Assembly (NCBI GenBank): GCA_032629725.1
Contig: JAFEVB010000021.1
Span: 554,359-618,358, forward strand
DNA length: 64,000 nucleotides
Direction: 5' to 3'
Origin: Gremmenia infestans
Lineage: Eukaryota; Ascomycota; Leotiomycetes; Helotiales; Hamatocanthoscyphaceae
Shown here: in pieces, positions 24,163 to 35,747 of the stretch
How positions within the stretch are numbered: position 1 is the first letter of the stretch
How the letters are laid out: each line of letters starts with the position of its first letter
Made by a program: the position numbers and the translations under genes
Notes under the pieces: generated by a model
What the model saw: only the letters and a program-made list of their open reading frames with translations
Told to the model about the DNA's origin: nothing
Database searches by the model: none

Positions 24163-25950
24163 CGTGTTGAGGCTTGGAATAGCCTCATCGGCGTAATCCG
24201 AATATGTGATATCCCTTTAAAATAACCTCTGTTGGATGGCGAGGCGCAATTGAGCTGTGTTGGAAACGTTGGATCGCTCACTCACTCACCCACCCACTGC
24301 TTGATTGTGGTGATGATGGGATGTGATGTTCGAGTAAGCTTCTGGTGCTTTGATTGGCGGGTAATCGCCAAAACCTTATTTTGCACATCTCACTTCACTC
24401 TCACTCGGCCGGCCTACCTTAATGGCAGGTAGATTGATCACGGTATGATTAATTAATCATACGTTAATTATATTTAGCTGCAGCTACTGCAAGAAAATAT
24501 GTCCTAAGGTACCTTACCTTACGGGATTTTGCTAGGACGATTTTCCGATAAATCATGGTAAAATAACCGTTTTCAGAGAATCCCGTAGCGGCTTTCGTCT
24601 GGCCCTAATACGGTTCCTTATAGATAGTTAATAGAATTCACCTACGGTCAACTAATCATAGTTCGGCTAATAAATAGTAGCCTAGGCTAGCGCATAAATA
24701 GCGATATACGGTTATTTAACCATAAATAAGTCTATCAACTATAAGGAACCGTATATGGCTAGACGAAAGTCACTACCATATGATCCCTTAAAAACGGGAA
24801 TTTTACCATGAGTATACCCGTAAATCGACCCAGCAAATTCCCGTAAGGTATCCTACCATACCTACCTGTTTCTGGCGGTTTCTATAACTAATTTATCTTT
24901 GTTCGTTCCTCCACATCAAACATCATCCTAGTGTTACGGGATGTATAATAATGATGCCAGTGACTCGTAGATATATCTCCTTACTACTACGGAGTATAGG
25001 ATTTCTCCAGATTTTTGTCAAGGATAATGCCCCGCTCCAGATTTACGGCAGTTCCGACATATGTACAACTAACTACTTATGCTTCCAATAAGTTACAGCT
25101 GAACAAGGTTTAGGAATTCAACATTGAGGCTTTTGATACCTGCATGTGCAAACCCACCGATTTATTTACAAGTGCATTATCTATTCCTGGGGTGAAAGGA
25201 GACATGCCTTTGCGTCCACACAACTCGAGCGACAGTGCAGCCCCTACACTCGACCGCTTGCGATATGCCTACCTATATGACCCTATCAAAGCTGGGGTAG
25301 CTTGAATCCTCAATCCTTCAGCTCTTCCTAGCCCTAGCCGCACGTATTGCTCCTCACGCGTTATCTAGTGTTACACGGTAATACGGTCCAGCTTGCGTTT
25401 CACAGCATAAGGCACCTGAGTCAAGCCGTTTTGAAAATTAGTCATAGAACAATGAATTATGAATAGCTATCTAGAAATACATGCAGAGCTAACCTCTAAG
25501 ACACGAATCATGACAGTCAAGCAAGCTGAGGGGAATAAGATCGTACACGCAACACTCCGAAGATCTAAGTGCTCGAAATGCTGACAGAATCGTAAAAAAA
25601 GAGATGAGTATCTAAGCGCCCCAAATTCAAGCTTCCTCCAAGCGTAATTCGCATCGCCAAGTTCCCAAAGAACTATGATTAACGGTCGTTGCCTAAGTTG
25701 CTCACTCTTCAACCGCTAAAATGGAGAAGGTATGAACTCTATCCCGTAACCTAAATCATACCCCACGCAAAAACCCCGCGCAGAAAGGCAAAATAATTAG
25801 AATTTAAATCCCATTTCGTGAGGCCGTAACGTCGTATAGATAGTGCGAACAGCGTATCTAGAAAAGTCTCTGTCGATAATCAGCAAATGTTTCCTATTTT
25901 AAGTGCTTTTGGGCTCACATAAAAAGACAAAAAGGAACCCCAATATTGCA
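24163..25950. other. Intergenic region containing a fold-back element
   Basis: No gene is recognised between IES1 and the bZIP gene. The left part is the IES1 promoter side, with AT-rich DNA from about 24,440. A large imperfect inverted repeat occupies about 24,507-24,860 and is listed separately. The rest has only short frames without motifs. Confidence 0.6.
24507..24860. mobile_element. Fold-back (MITE-like) element with about 125-base terminal inverted repeats
   Basis: The segment from about 24,511 to 24,635 pairs with the reverse complement of about 24,735 to 24,855. Shared landmarks in the same order are ACCTTACGGGA, TTTGCT-GG-CGATTT, CATGGTAAAAT, CCGTTTT, CTTTCGTCT and ACGGTTCCTTATAG. 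Identity by eye is roughly three in four, with small indels. The loop between the arms is about 100 bases and AT-rich. There is no coding capacity, so a non-autonomous inverted-repeat transposon is the natural reading. I could not define a clear target-site duplication. Confidence 0.75.
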
Positions 25951-26783
25951 CTAGTGAGAGCTGCCCCCGTAACTTCCACTATTGGAACCATAGTCATAAT
26001 ATGCTCGATCTCCCTCCTCATGATGTTCTGGATCTGCCTCGTAGTACGCGTCTCTGTCTTCGTAACCCGGCTCTTGTGCGCCGTACTGAGATTCATAGGG
26101 ACTCCTCCGTTCTTCGTCTCTTCGGGAGCCTCTGCGGGATTCTGATTCTTTGGCTCTGCCCTTCGATACCACATGTTTCAAGGAAAGTGATCCCCAGGGA
26201 AGCCCGGACAGCTCGTCATTTCCACCCATTTCGTCGGGGTCTGGTGTATTGTACGAGTGCCCTGCGTGAGCTTGGTTGTCGGCGTCGCGCTCCTGGCGCT
26301 CTTTGGCATCTTTTGTCTTGTCTCCTATTCATGGCTTAATCAGTCACCATGTTCTGTTTTTGTAAGTGATATCACGCACGGAATTTTCTTTGTGCAATTC
26401 TATTCTGAACGCGTCTTCTCTCTTCAGGGTCTGTGATCTCTGACCAGTCATCCTTTTTGGGTGACTTGGATTTGGAGGAGGAAGAGTGCTTCCCCTTCGA
26501 GGAAGAACTGGAGTGGTGGGAGGAGCGGTGGGAAGATGACATTTCGGTTTCAGTTCCTGATGATTCTTCCTTGATGACTCGGTTTTGATCAGGATCGTCA
26601 ACTGTGATGATGGGGATGCTGCGATTTGGATGTTCTTCAGCGAGCTTCTCTGACCTATCAACGGATTCGTTCTCATGGGCCCGAGATTCCCTTTAGAAAT
26701 TCAGCTTGAGGTAGTGTCACGTCTAGCTGGGCAAGTACATACATCTACTAGGTGAGATATACTTTGATGTTTGGGCTGTTCAT
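25951..26783 (-). CDS. bZIP-type transcription factor (Yap-like basic region, no leucine zipper); 5' end uncertain
   Basis: The core exon runs from about 26690 to 26380 and the last exon from 26324 to 25951; the intron 26379-26325 (GTGCGT...AATAG, 55 bases) lies inside the basic region. Joined, it reads RRRVQNRIAQRKFRDK, matching the fungal N-x-x-A-Q-x-x-F-R DNA-contact signature, preceded by KKDDWSEITDPEE, a Ser/His-rich stretch and an acidic N-terminal part. At the heptad positions where leucines should follow there are glutamines, and the tail (GGNDELSGLPWGSLSLKHVV, then Arg/Glu- and Tyr/Gly-rich sequence) has no zipper. A nuclear DNA-binding role is inferred from the basic region. A first exon is needed: the ATG at 26783 (seven codons, then GTATAT) is a candidate but does not join in frame with the obvious acceptor, so the N-terminus is unresolved. 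Confidence 0.72.
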
Positions 26784-28910
26784 ATGCTTTCTGGGAGTTT
26801 GGCGACTATCCGAGGATGGGTGATACCAGTCGATTGAAGAATCACCAACTAAAATGCTGTTCCAAAGAAAGTGCTGCGCTGAGACTAAAGTGCTTTTGAT
26901 GTAACAATACAGTACAAAATTCAAGTCTAGATGGATGGGGGAAAAGGTTCAGTGAAGTGCAGTGCAGTGATGCTCAGCAAGTGCAAGAGAGCAGAGGCTG
27001 GGAGAGGATTAGAGGATATATATTTATATATATAAGTCAATCACTACCTAGAGTGGGACGAATGAAGAGAAAGTAAGTCATCATTTTTGAAAGTACCGGC
27101 AAGGCCTCCATAGAGTCTGAAAAATTCACAACGGCGAAGAACGTGATGCAGGTGCATACCGAACAGAGTAGACTGGGACAGGCAATTGTAACCATACCGC
27201 TGTTCGTCCATCAAGGCAGCCTCGACCTAGATCAACCTTGAGATGAAAGGTGATTGGCGAATGGCTACTGATGACTTGGTCTTTTCAAGCCCTCTGAAAA
27301 TAAGCATACGGGACGGAATCCGAGGATCCCAGTAGAGCAGGGTGCACCAGGGGGCTAATCCTCAAGGGGGTGGGGGAAGGCGTGGAGACTGTAATTGATC
27401 CTACTGTACTGTACGGTACCTCGTGATTCAAGCATACCTAAACATAACAATAACAATAATAATAGGGGAACGGAGGCAGGGTTTCTCGCACGTTGCGATG
27501 CGGGACTTGGCTTGGTATCGTATCCAGGCAGAGTGAGGGGACTTCTAGCGAGAAAGAGGCTTTGTTCCTGCGTTCGGTCCCGGACTGTACAGGGGGGCAA
27601 TGGGCAATGATGGATCGCAACTTCAGGCATCCGTCAGATTCCCATGCACGACAGCCATCAACCCACGCCGCACTGCGTACTCTAGACCAGATCTTGCGGC
27701 GGATGAGTCTTTGGAGAGATTGGATGCGTAGTCAGCCGTCAAGATGACGCATACTTTGGCTCTACCTGGTCTACGAAGAACGTGTGAAGAGTGAAGAAGA
27801 GTGAAGAGTGGAGGTAGGGACCTTCTCCGTACGGTATAGCTGATATTACTATTAGGATGCTATGGTACTCAAATAGGGCATGCTGCAGCGCTTGTAGAGG
27901 AGCCTCCATCAAACCTTGTCAACTGTCGACTCATCGCGCACAGGCAAGTTGTCACCTGCTGGCCTGAGGGTCTCCACCGCTTCCCCTATGAGAGATACCT
28001 AAGGTAGGTAAGGTTGGTAATGTGTCGCGCGTCGTCTTCGTCTTGCGAGTCCTCTCCTCCTTACCCCTCCCCCCCCCTCCTTTGCTGGGCGTGCGAGTCT
28101 CCGCGAGTCCTGCCAGGCAGGAGTTATGTGCAGTAGGACCTGCCTATAGGTATGCCCGCTGAATGAGCCCTGCACGGCGCAATTATACGCATTTTCATAA
28201 GATGGAGCATTGTCTCTCCGATTTCTCTGAATGCCAAACCACAATTAATATTGTCGGTGCCGCCCATGTTTTGGCAGCAAATTACGACTAATATCCTTTA
28301 CCATAAGTGTTGGCCTAACGGCCAAGTATGAATCATCAATCAGCAGCCTCAGCCCTCCTAAGCATTCCCCACTTACCTTGAACCCCTAAAGAGGCTGCTT
28401 CCGGACGAATCCTGGAAGACATTGACATATCCCGCATCGGAAGGAATAGTTGAATTTAAATAGCTACGGCTCGGATATACGGTTTACCTCTAAAGGATCA
28501 GATTTGTACAATTACCCAGAAAAGGCCGAGGCGGTTCGCCAAAAACATGCCGAATGACCTACCAGTAAATGGCTTGACTGATGTTGACTCTACGCCGGGT
28601 GTTCCTTAGACAAATGACCTAGAAAGAATCCTGCTTCCACGGCACCGGAGCCGAGCGCTCTAATCATCTCTCCATCACGACCCCTAACACTCGCAAAGGA
28701 CGCTAAATAATCATATTCAAAATGTATTGTGGTCGTGGTAGTACAAATGATCTATAGCCGTGCCAGAACAGAACTTCTAGAGGCAGCCATGTAGAATACA
28801 AACACATATCCTGGTAACATGGCCAACGAAGCCACCACAATTGCAAGTCTGCACTCGACACATAGCCAGAGAATCATAATCTTACAATAGCGGCATCCCA
28901 ATGTAGTTGT
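26784..28910. other. Intergenic region without a recognisable gene
   Basis: About 2.1 kb between the bZIP gene and mS41. It contains the bZIP promoter side, a short TATA-rich run near 27,016-27,034 and a C-rich run near 28,065-28,080. Several frames of 60-90 codons overlap on both strands and have no motifs. I see no RNA gene. Confidence 0.55.
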
Positions 28911-29582
28911 CTATCTCGCTGCACGTCTCTCCTCTCCTCTCCTTTTTGCTCGAATCTCGGCTTGCCGTCTTTCACCTCCATCAATCTTATGTCCTCTTTT
29001 GTCCTCCCACAGGCCTTCCTTCACCTCGATCTTAGCAGCCCTGCCCCCCTTCAGCGGCTGAACGTGTGGTCCTACAATGGTGTGTGCTCTCTTGATATGC
29101 ACGCCGTTGATCGGCACGATATTCTCAGTCAGCGTCTTCGGAGGCGCACTGCCTCCTGCAGGCACGTTGACAATGATCTTATGGTTCCCTCCATGTTGAC
29201 CAGCTACCTCTACTACGCGAAGCTCCGCAGTCCCATTCTCCACATGCTGAATATCACCACCAATGCCAAACTGCCCATTCCTGAACTTTTCTCGCCAGCG
29301 TAAGAGGTACCGCCGAGTCCGGGGGGGTTCAACACCCAGCTCTCGGAGCTGAGCGGAGGTCAGCGAGAAGAGCGCATCCCACGAAGGGATCTTTGACGCA
29401 TGCTGGCTCAATTTGCGCCCGATAAGGGTGAGGAATGTCTGTGCATCTGGCACGAATGGTGTCGGGCGTGGTATTGGAGCGGCTTTAACGCGCTGATGCA
29501 GACGTCGAGCGTGGGGAAGTGGCTGCGTAAACGGGAGCAGAAAAGAGGGAATAGGCCGCAATTGTGGGGGTTTGACAATCAT
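28911..29582 (-). CDS. FYV4: Mitochondrial small ribosomal subunit protein mS41 (IGR-motif protein)
   Basis: The protein is a fungal component of the mitochondrial ribosome small subunit, a SAM-like fold carrying the IGR motif. I take the ATG at 29582-29580 as start, giving 223 residues that begin MIVKPPQLRPIPSFLLPF. The first 40 residues are basic and lack acidic residues until PFVPD, as in a mitochondrial targeting peptide. The IGR domain follows (about residues 45-100: FLTLIGRKL...SWDALFSLTSAQLRELGV...RRYLLRWREKFRNGQFG). The C-terminus is strongly basic. An upstream ATG at 29612 is in frame but lies inside a likely 5' untranslated intron at 29644-29594 (GTAATG, GCTAAC branch, TGTAG). The gene is divergent from the SNF2/RING gene. 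Confidence 0.85.
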   Translation of the reverse strand: MIVKPPQLRPIPSFLLPFTQPLPHARRLHQRVKAAPIPRPTPFVPDAQTFLTLIGRKLSQHASKIPSWDALFSLTSAQLRELGVEPPRTRRYLLRWREKFRNGQFGIGGDIQHVENGTAELRVVEVAGQHGGNHKIIVNVPAGGSAPPKTLTENIVPINGVHIKRAHTIVGPHVQPLKGGRAAKIEVKEGLWEDKRGHKIDGGERRQAEIRAKRRGEERRAAR

Positions 29583-30133
29583 TATGCTTGGGGCTACACA
29601 GATGGTTAGCATATTGAGCGGATTGGGTGGTGGTTGAGCATTACCATCAGCGATGCAAGTGATGTGATGTTGAGAAATGTTGCTTGCTTGTCGTCAAAAT
29701 TAATCGGAGCACCAGCCCAGTGGAGCATGGCATGGATGCCATTCGAGCCTAAGGCAGAGGCGGCCGCCTCCATTTCACTGGACTGAGGTGGACAGCACAG
29801 AATTACCTACTGGAGGGACCAATCGGAGATACTGATTCCGGCGCTAGGTGAATCACAGCCTAGCCTTCCCTTCCTTGCCTTGCCTTGCGTTGACCGATAA
29901 GTTACCTATCGCCAGCCAGCAGCCTCGTCAACCACGGGCCGTACGTACTACCCTACCTCCTAAGGTATTATTCTCGTTCTTCCCCTTTTCAGCACAAAAC
30001 ATCGCACCTGCTGCTTGCCATACTATGCAACCCCACCTGATAAAGAACGAAAGCCATCCTTCGTAGGAAAGTCCTGCGATTGGAAAGCGTACGGTAGCCT
30101 GTTACTTCTCTCTCGCTTGCTACGGTAGCTGTC
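29583..30133. promoter_or_regulatory. Shared divergent promoter region between mS41 and the SNF2/RING gene
   Basis: About 550 bases separate the two divergent start codons. The mS41 side includes a probable untranslated intron at 29644-29594. A run of CCTTG/CCTTC repeats lies near 29,862-29,888. I cannot assign specific factor sites. Calling it a shared promoter is inferred from the geometry. Confidence 0.5.
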
Positions 30134-33100
30134 ATGGGGCGAACAAAACAAACGGCTCGTCGTGGTCAACCTCCTGCTTCGTATCATGGTTTTAGTTTCG
30201 GCCCGTTTGGCCATCGACCTCTTGCAGATGCAGATGAAGATGCAGATGAACCATCCTCGCCGTCGACTCTCAGCACTCCCCAAAACAACCGAGATTCTGT
30301 AGGAAGTTCTTCATCAGGTCTCCGCCTAATGGAGAAGTCGGCAGGCACCCGCGAGCTACCAGATGAACTGATCAACTTCATCTCAGGGACTGACTCGATA
30401 TCCGAGCCACCTCGGAAGAAACGCAAGACAAGTTCGAAATTCAACACCGAAAGCGATGCAAGTGGAGTGTCACCTGCCCAGGAAGCAGGACTTGACCACA
30501 TTGTTGTGAGGCAGTCTAGCTGGGACATTAAGTGCGTTGGATCCAAGCTGTCAAATTTTCATAGAACTATTGAGAGGACTAATGTCCGCCCCTACGTTCA
30601 TTGGACTCGAGGCCGTGTTCCAGAGTATATCGAGATTCTGAACAAAGCTAAGCAGTGCGTGTTCCATGCGCCATTGCCGCAAGGCTCTCGTGGGTTTGAG
30701 GATGTGCTGCTGGCTTTGGAAGTTGATCACGACTCGACGAAATGGGCGAAAACCCAGGGCAAGCTCTGGACCGAGTTTGGACTCGAGCTTTCTCAACAGG
30801 ACGGCATTGACTTATTTCGCATAGTATTTACTGTCAAGTGGAACCTTACGACATCGCCATTTTACATCACGCAAGCTACTGCCAAGGTAAAGGTCTTACC
30901 AAAGGTCCTTGGTACATATTTTCCAGACCAGAGTGTCACTAGTATTGATAAATGGAGTCCACAAGATTTTTACCAGAGCGTCCACTCTCCAAGCAACAAC
31001 GATCCAGTTGCTGCGTCTCTGAGGGTTGACGAGCTTGAGTCGAACCTGTATCCTTTCCAGAAAAGAGCTGTCCAGTGGTTATTGAGGAAAGAAGGTTTCG
31101 AGTGGTCTGACACCCACGATCGTGTAATAGAGTCGTCTACAACACAGGACTCAAAATTGCCGGTCTCATTCATCGAAGCAACAGATGCGCAAGGGCGAAA
31201 GTGTTTTGTTAGCCATCTGTTCGGTCTGGTCACTTTGGATCCTACTCCTTTCCGAGAATTAGAACAGGGTTTGAGGGGTGGAATTCTCGCTGAAGAGATG
31301 GGTCTTGGAAAAACGGTTGAGATGATCTCCTTAATCGCGCTCAACAAACGTTCAAAGCAACTTGAAGGCTCTGTTTTTGACACATTTACTGGCCAGAATG
31401 TACGGCCAACTTCTTCAACACTCATAATTGCTCCACCCGCTATCGCTCTGCAGTGGATCTCTGAAATAGGTAAACATGCACCATATCTAACGGTCATGCA
31501 TTACCAAGGCATAAAGGCACATGCCAAAATGAGTCCTTCGGAGCTACTTGATGCTCTGGCATCTACAGACATCGTGGTATCGTCCTATGGCGTTCTTGCA
31601 GCTGAAATTAACTTTACCCAACTAAATCCGGAGAAGACGTTACGGAACGCTTCTAAATATCCGCGACCAAAATCCCCTTTGATGGCCTTGCAGTTCTTTA
31701 GAGTTGTGATGGATGAAGCTCAGATGATCGAGAGTGGAGTAAGCAATGCGGCCATAGTGGCAAGAATGGTCCCGAGAGTTAATGCATGGTGTGTGACTGG
31801 AACTCCAGTGAGAAAGAACGTCAAGGACCTGCTAGGTCTCCTGGTTTTTTTACGCTATGAGCCATTTGCATCCATCAAACATGTATGGTCATCTCTTATC
31901 TCGTCTCACAAACAAGAGTTTCGCACAGTCTTTGGAGAATTAGCTCTTCGCCACTCTAAGCAGAATGTGCGGCAGGAGTTGAGACTTCCGGCGCAGAGAC
32001 GGTATGTCATCACAATGCCATTCACGCCAATCGAAGAGCAACACTACCAAGAACTATTCAAGCAGATGTGCGAAGAATTAGGTTTAAACCGCCAAGGCGA
32101 ACCTCTCATAGATGACTGGAATCCTGAGAGCTTTGCCGAGGAAATGAGAAAATGGTTAGTGCGTCTCAGGCAAACAGCCCTTCATCCAGAGGTGGGTGGT
32201 AGAAACCGACGAGCGCTAGGTAATAAAGATGGGCCACTGCGTACTGTTGATCAAGTCTTGGAAGTGATGATGGAGCAAACCGAGTTGGCTATCAGGACGG
32301 ATCAGCGAGCCTTACTAACCTCCAAAATGAAACGGGGCCAGTTGTACGAGAATTCTCCACAAGTTAAACAGGCTCTTGAAATATGGGAAGAATGTAGGCT
32401 TATTTTCATTTCAAAATGATGTTTTCCTCTATACAAGCTAAGGAGCCAGGAGCTGTTTCGGGGTCAACATGCAAGCTCCTGGGACAGCTACTAAGCCCCG
32501 CGGCTCTCTCTAAACCTTAATAATTTTCCTATGCTAACATTTCGATTAAGCCGCAAACGAGGCCGCTGCAATCGTTGAAGAATGCAGAGAGCAACTACGG
32601 CTGGAAACTACTCGTATTATGGCAGATGGAAGCTCTCCAGCCACAGAAGGGCAACGCGGAGCAGACAGCGATTCTGAGAGCTCGGGACTCGATGAGTAAG
32701 TTTGCCTTGATAAGACACTTGACATCCCAATTAATTCCAGCAAACAGGGTTGATCCTTCTTCACGATTGGGTGCTTTTCGAATCCGGCTTCGGGCTGCAT
32801 TGGAGATCGAGCATATGGCTACATTCTTCTGCGCTAATGCGCACTTCCAAATCAAATCTAACGAAGAGATGACAAAGCCTGAGTCTCCTGAATTTGAAGC
32901 CCTGGAAAAGCTCGAAACAGATGGTTATGAGTCAGCAAAAATAATAAGACGAGAGGTTCTTCAAGAGGTAGAAACTCCTACTCCAAAGCTCCAACAAGCC
33001 TTAGTATTCAATCAATACTAAATTGGTCACAGATTTATGGAAAAGCAGATAGACTCATGAAAAAGATATCCAAGAAAGCTAGTTCTCAATCTTTTGTTCA

Positions 33101-35206
33101 AATCCCCGAGTTCCCATCTAATCCACCGAAGGGTGGGTTGGAGAGTCGCCGCATTATGGAGCAGCTTGATATGCTTGCAACGGCTCTCGATGCGCAAGCT
33201 AATCAACTAGATGAATGGAGAGAACAAACAGTTCAGTTCCTTCTGCGGCCTCTAGTCGACGAAGACGAAGGAGTAGAGCTCACGGGTGACGAGTACGAAG
33301 AATCGACGAAGACTCAAGACGAGGTCATGGTGTACGTGCAGGCTCTAAGGGCTGTCATTGCTGACCGATACGACGCTCTCACAGGGCAAGAGAATAAGCT
33401 TACAGAGTATGATGTCAAATGGGCTCTTAGCTTAGCGAAAAAGGGAGAAGGTGCTTTCCCCGAAAAATCATTGGTAAGTCACCTTGGAGGAAAATATCCT
33501 ACTTCGGACATCTCAAGAGCGGTTCTGGTAGTTTACTCTTCACATACATTTGAGACTCTACTGCCCTTGCAACAGGTCTCAATTTCCTGTAGAACATTAT
33601 GTCAATTTCTAAAGTCTATGTTATCAAGCAATACTAACTCGGAATTCATCGTGTAGGAACTACTCGCTGTGCGCAAACACATTAAACCGACAAAAGAATT
33701 AGGTTCTGTAAGGGGCATCATTTCAGAGCTTCGGGGTTCAGCGACATCACTACGATTGGATCTACAAAATGGCAATACAAGAGTCCAGAACGAACTTTCG
33801 ATCATTGAGACCCACCTCAATGCCACCCAAAAGCAGTTGGCTGAGCAGACTAAGGCAAATACTGCTCTTGAGAAAGAGCTCGACCAATTCACCAATGTCA
33901 TGAATACCAGGCTGGAATACTACAAGCAGCTACAGCAAGTATCCGATATGGTTGCGCCACTAGAAGAGCAGAACAAAGAAGTTTTGCTCAACAGATTACT
34001 AAAAGATGAAGAGAAGCTTGCACGAAAGATTGCTTCGGCCAAATCGAAACGTCGATATTTGGTACACCTCAAGATGGAGGCTGCCAACCCACAAGAGCAA
34101 CGTATTTGTGTAATTTGCAGAGATTCCTTCGAGGTTGGCGCACTTACAGTGTGTGGTCATCAGTACTGCAAAGAATGTATCGGACTCTGGTGGAGTGGTG
34201 AGTTTTGAACCCGTATCGCAGATTTGAATTTATACTAAAACGTATAGCTCATCGCAATTGTCCAGTCTGCAAAAAGAAGTTGACCCAAGCAGACCTGCAT
34301 GAGATCACGTATAAGCCTCAGGTGCTGTCGATCGAGGCGGAAGAGGTTCAATCGGCATCTCAGGAACGAACCTCACCTTCTTCGAGCTCGAAAAGGTCGG
34401 CCATCTACTCGAATATTAGCAAGAGTAAACTTGCAGAAATAAAGAACATCGATCTCGATGGGCCTTCGTTCACCACAAAAGTAGACACGCTTGCTAGACA
34501 CCTTATCTGGCTTCGATCTTCTGATCCCGGCGCGAAGAGCATTATCTACTCCCAATTCAAGGAGTTCCTTACCGTTCTAGCTCGTGCGTTCGAGCGCTTT
34601 AGAATCGGATACTCCTCAATCGATAAGCCAAATGGAATAGAGAAGTTTAAGCATGACCCAAGTGTCGAATGCTTCCTCCTTCACGCCCGAGCACACTCTT
34701 CTGGATTGAATTTGGTCAACGCCAGTCATGTATTCCTTTGCGAGCCGCTTTTGAACACTGCACTAGAGCTTCAGGCTATTGCCCGAGTCGATCGGATTGG
34801 ACAGCAGCAGGAAACCAATGTCTGGTTGTATCTTGTCGACGGGACAGTAGAGGAATCAATACACCAACTCTCTGTCAAACGCCGGATGGAACATATCGGG
34901 CAACGGTTCTTGGAAGGGAAAGGTAAAGCTAGGGAATCAGATCCAGCTGAATTTCTGGACACGAATTTCGAGGAAGCTAATTCTATGGAATTGCAACAGG
35001 CTTCTTTGTCGGGCTTGCTTGCCAAAGGGGGCAAGGGTGGCGAGATGGTTGAGCAAGAAGATCTCTGGGACTGCCTTTTTGGCGGCGTGAGCCAGAAGGC
35101 TGCGGAGAGGACGTTAGAGAATTCTGATATAATGTTTGATGCAGAAGTCAGCAGGCATCTGAGGGCCGAAGCTGCTCAGGAGAGACTCATCGGGTCATTA
35201 TCGTAA
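30134..35206 (+). CDS. IRC20: SNF2-family ATPase with RING finger (SHPRH/Irc20 type) and a histone-H3-tail-like N-terminus
   Basis: A nuclear SNF2 ATPase and probable E3 ubiquitin ligase acting on chromatin or DNA repair, by family analogy. Six exons: 30134-32393, 32551-32695, 32748-32967, 33033-33473, 33657-34197 and 34248-35206, giving 1,521 residues (yeast Irc20 is of similar size). All five introns have GT/AG ends and keep frame; the second uses the CAAACAG acceptor because the earlier one creates a stop. Helicase motif I (EEMGLGKT) is near residue 390, DEAQ near 527 and TGTP near 555. The C3HC4 RING (CVICRDSF...CGHQYCKEC...CPVC) is near 1,173-1,215, split by the last intron. The C-terminal helicase half (IIYSQFKEF...ARVDRIGQQQ) is near 1,295-1,400. 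The RING between the two helicase lobes is diagnostic of this subfamily. Residues 3-9 are RTKQTAR, identical to the H3 tail. Confidence 0.92.
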
Positions 35207-35747
35207 TGACGAGCAGTTTTGTCATGTTGTATTGATAGAAAGACTGTTTATAACGTCCACGCGCGCATAGGTAGATGCATACGTAGAGCTTTTGGCTGCC
35301 TACAGCATTTATACAGCTCATCTACATCTATAAAGCTTGTATTATAGAGGCCTTATACGGAGTACTTCTCCTCCGTTGCTAGACGAGTATGAGTAAAAAG
35401 AGACTCAAATAAAACAACGCGAATGACTAATGTTCGGCGGTATAAAAGTTCAAATTGAATCGACTAACGATTGGATATATACTTGCACTTTGAGTGAGCC
35501 CTTCTTGTTACTATAAATTGGTGTAGGACTATCCCCACCTCCATGCAAAACCAGCCGCATCGCTTCGCCTTGCCTCCCATGCCCCTGCCCCTGCCCCTCC
35601 CCACATCTCCACAACAGCGTACAGACAACACCTTTCAATTGTAGAATCAGGACCTCAGAGCCAGCTCAATGGAGTTTCTAGTATGACTCCTTACACCTGT
35701 TACTCCCACAACATCCTCGTACCAAGCATAAACAAACCGCGGGAGCC
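35207..35747. other. Intergenic region between the SNF2/RING gene and RCY1
   Basis: About 540 bases holding the 3' side of the SNF2/RING gene and the promoter side of RCY1. It includes one exact TACGGAGTA motif at 35,356-35,364 and a CCCCTG/CCCCTC run near 35,580-35,600. No gene is seen. Confidence 0.6.
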
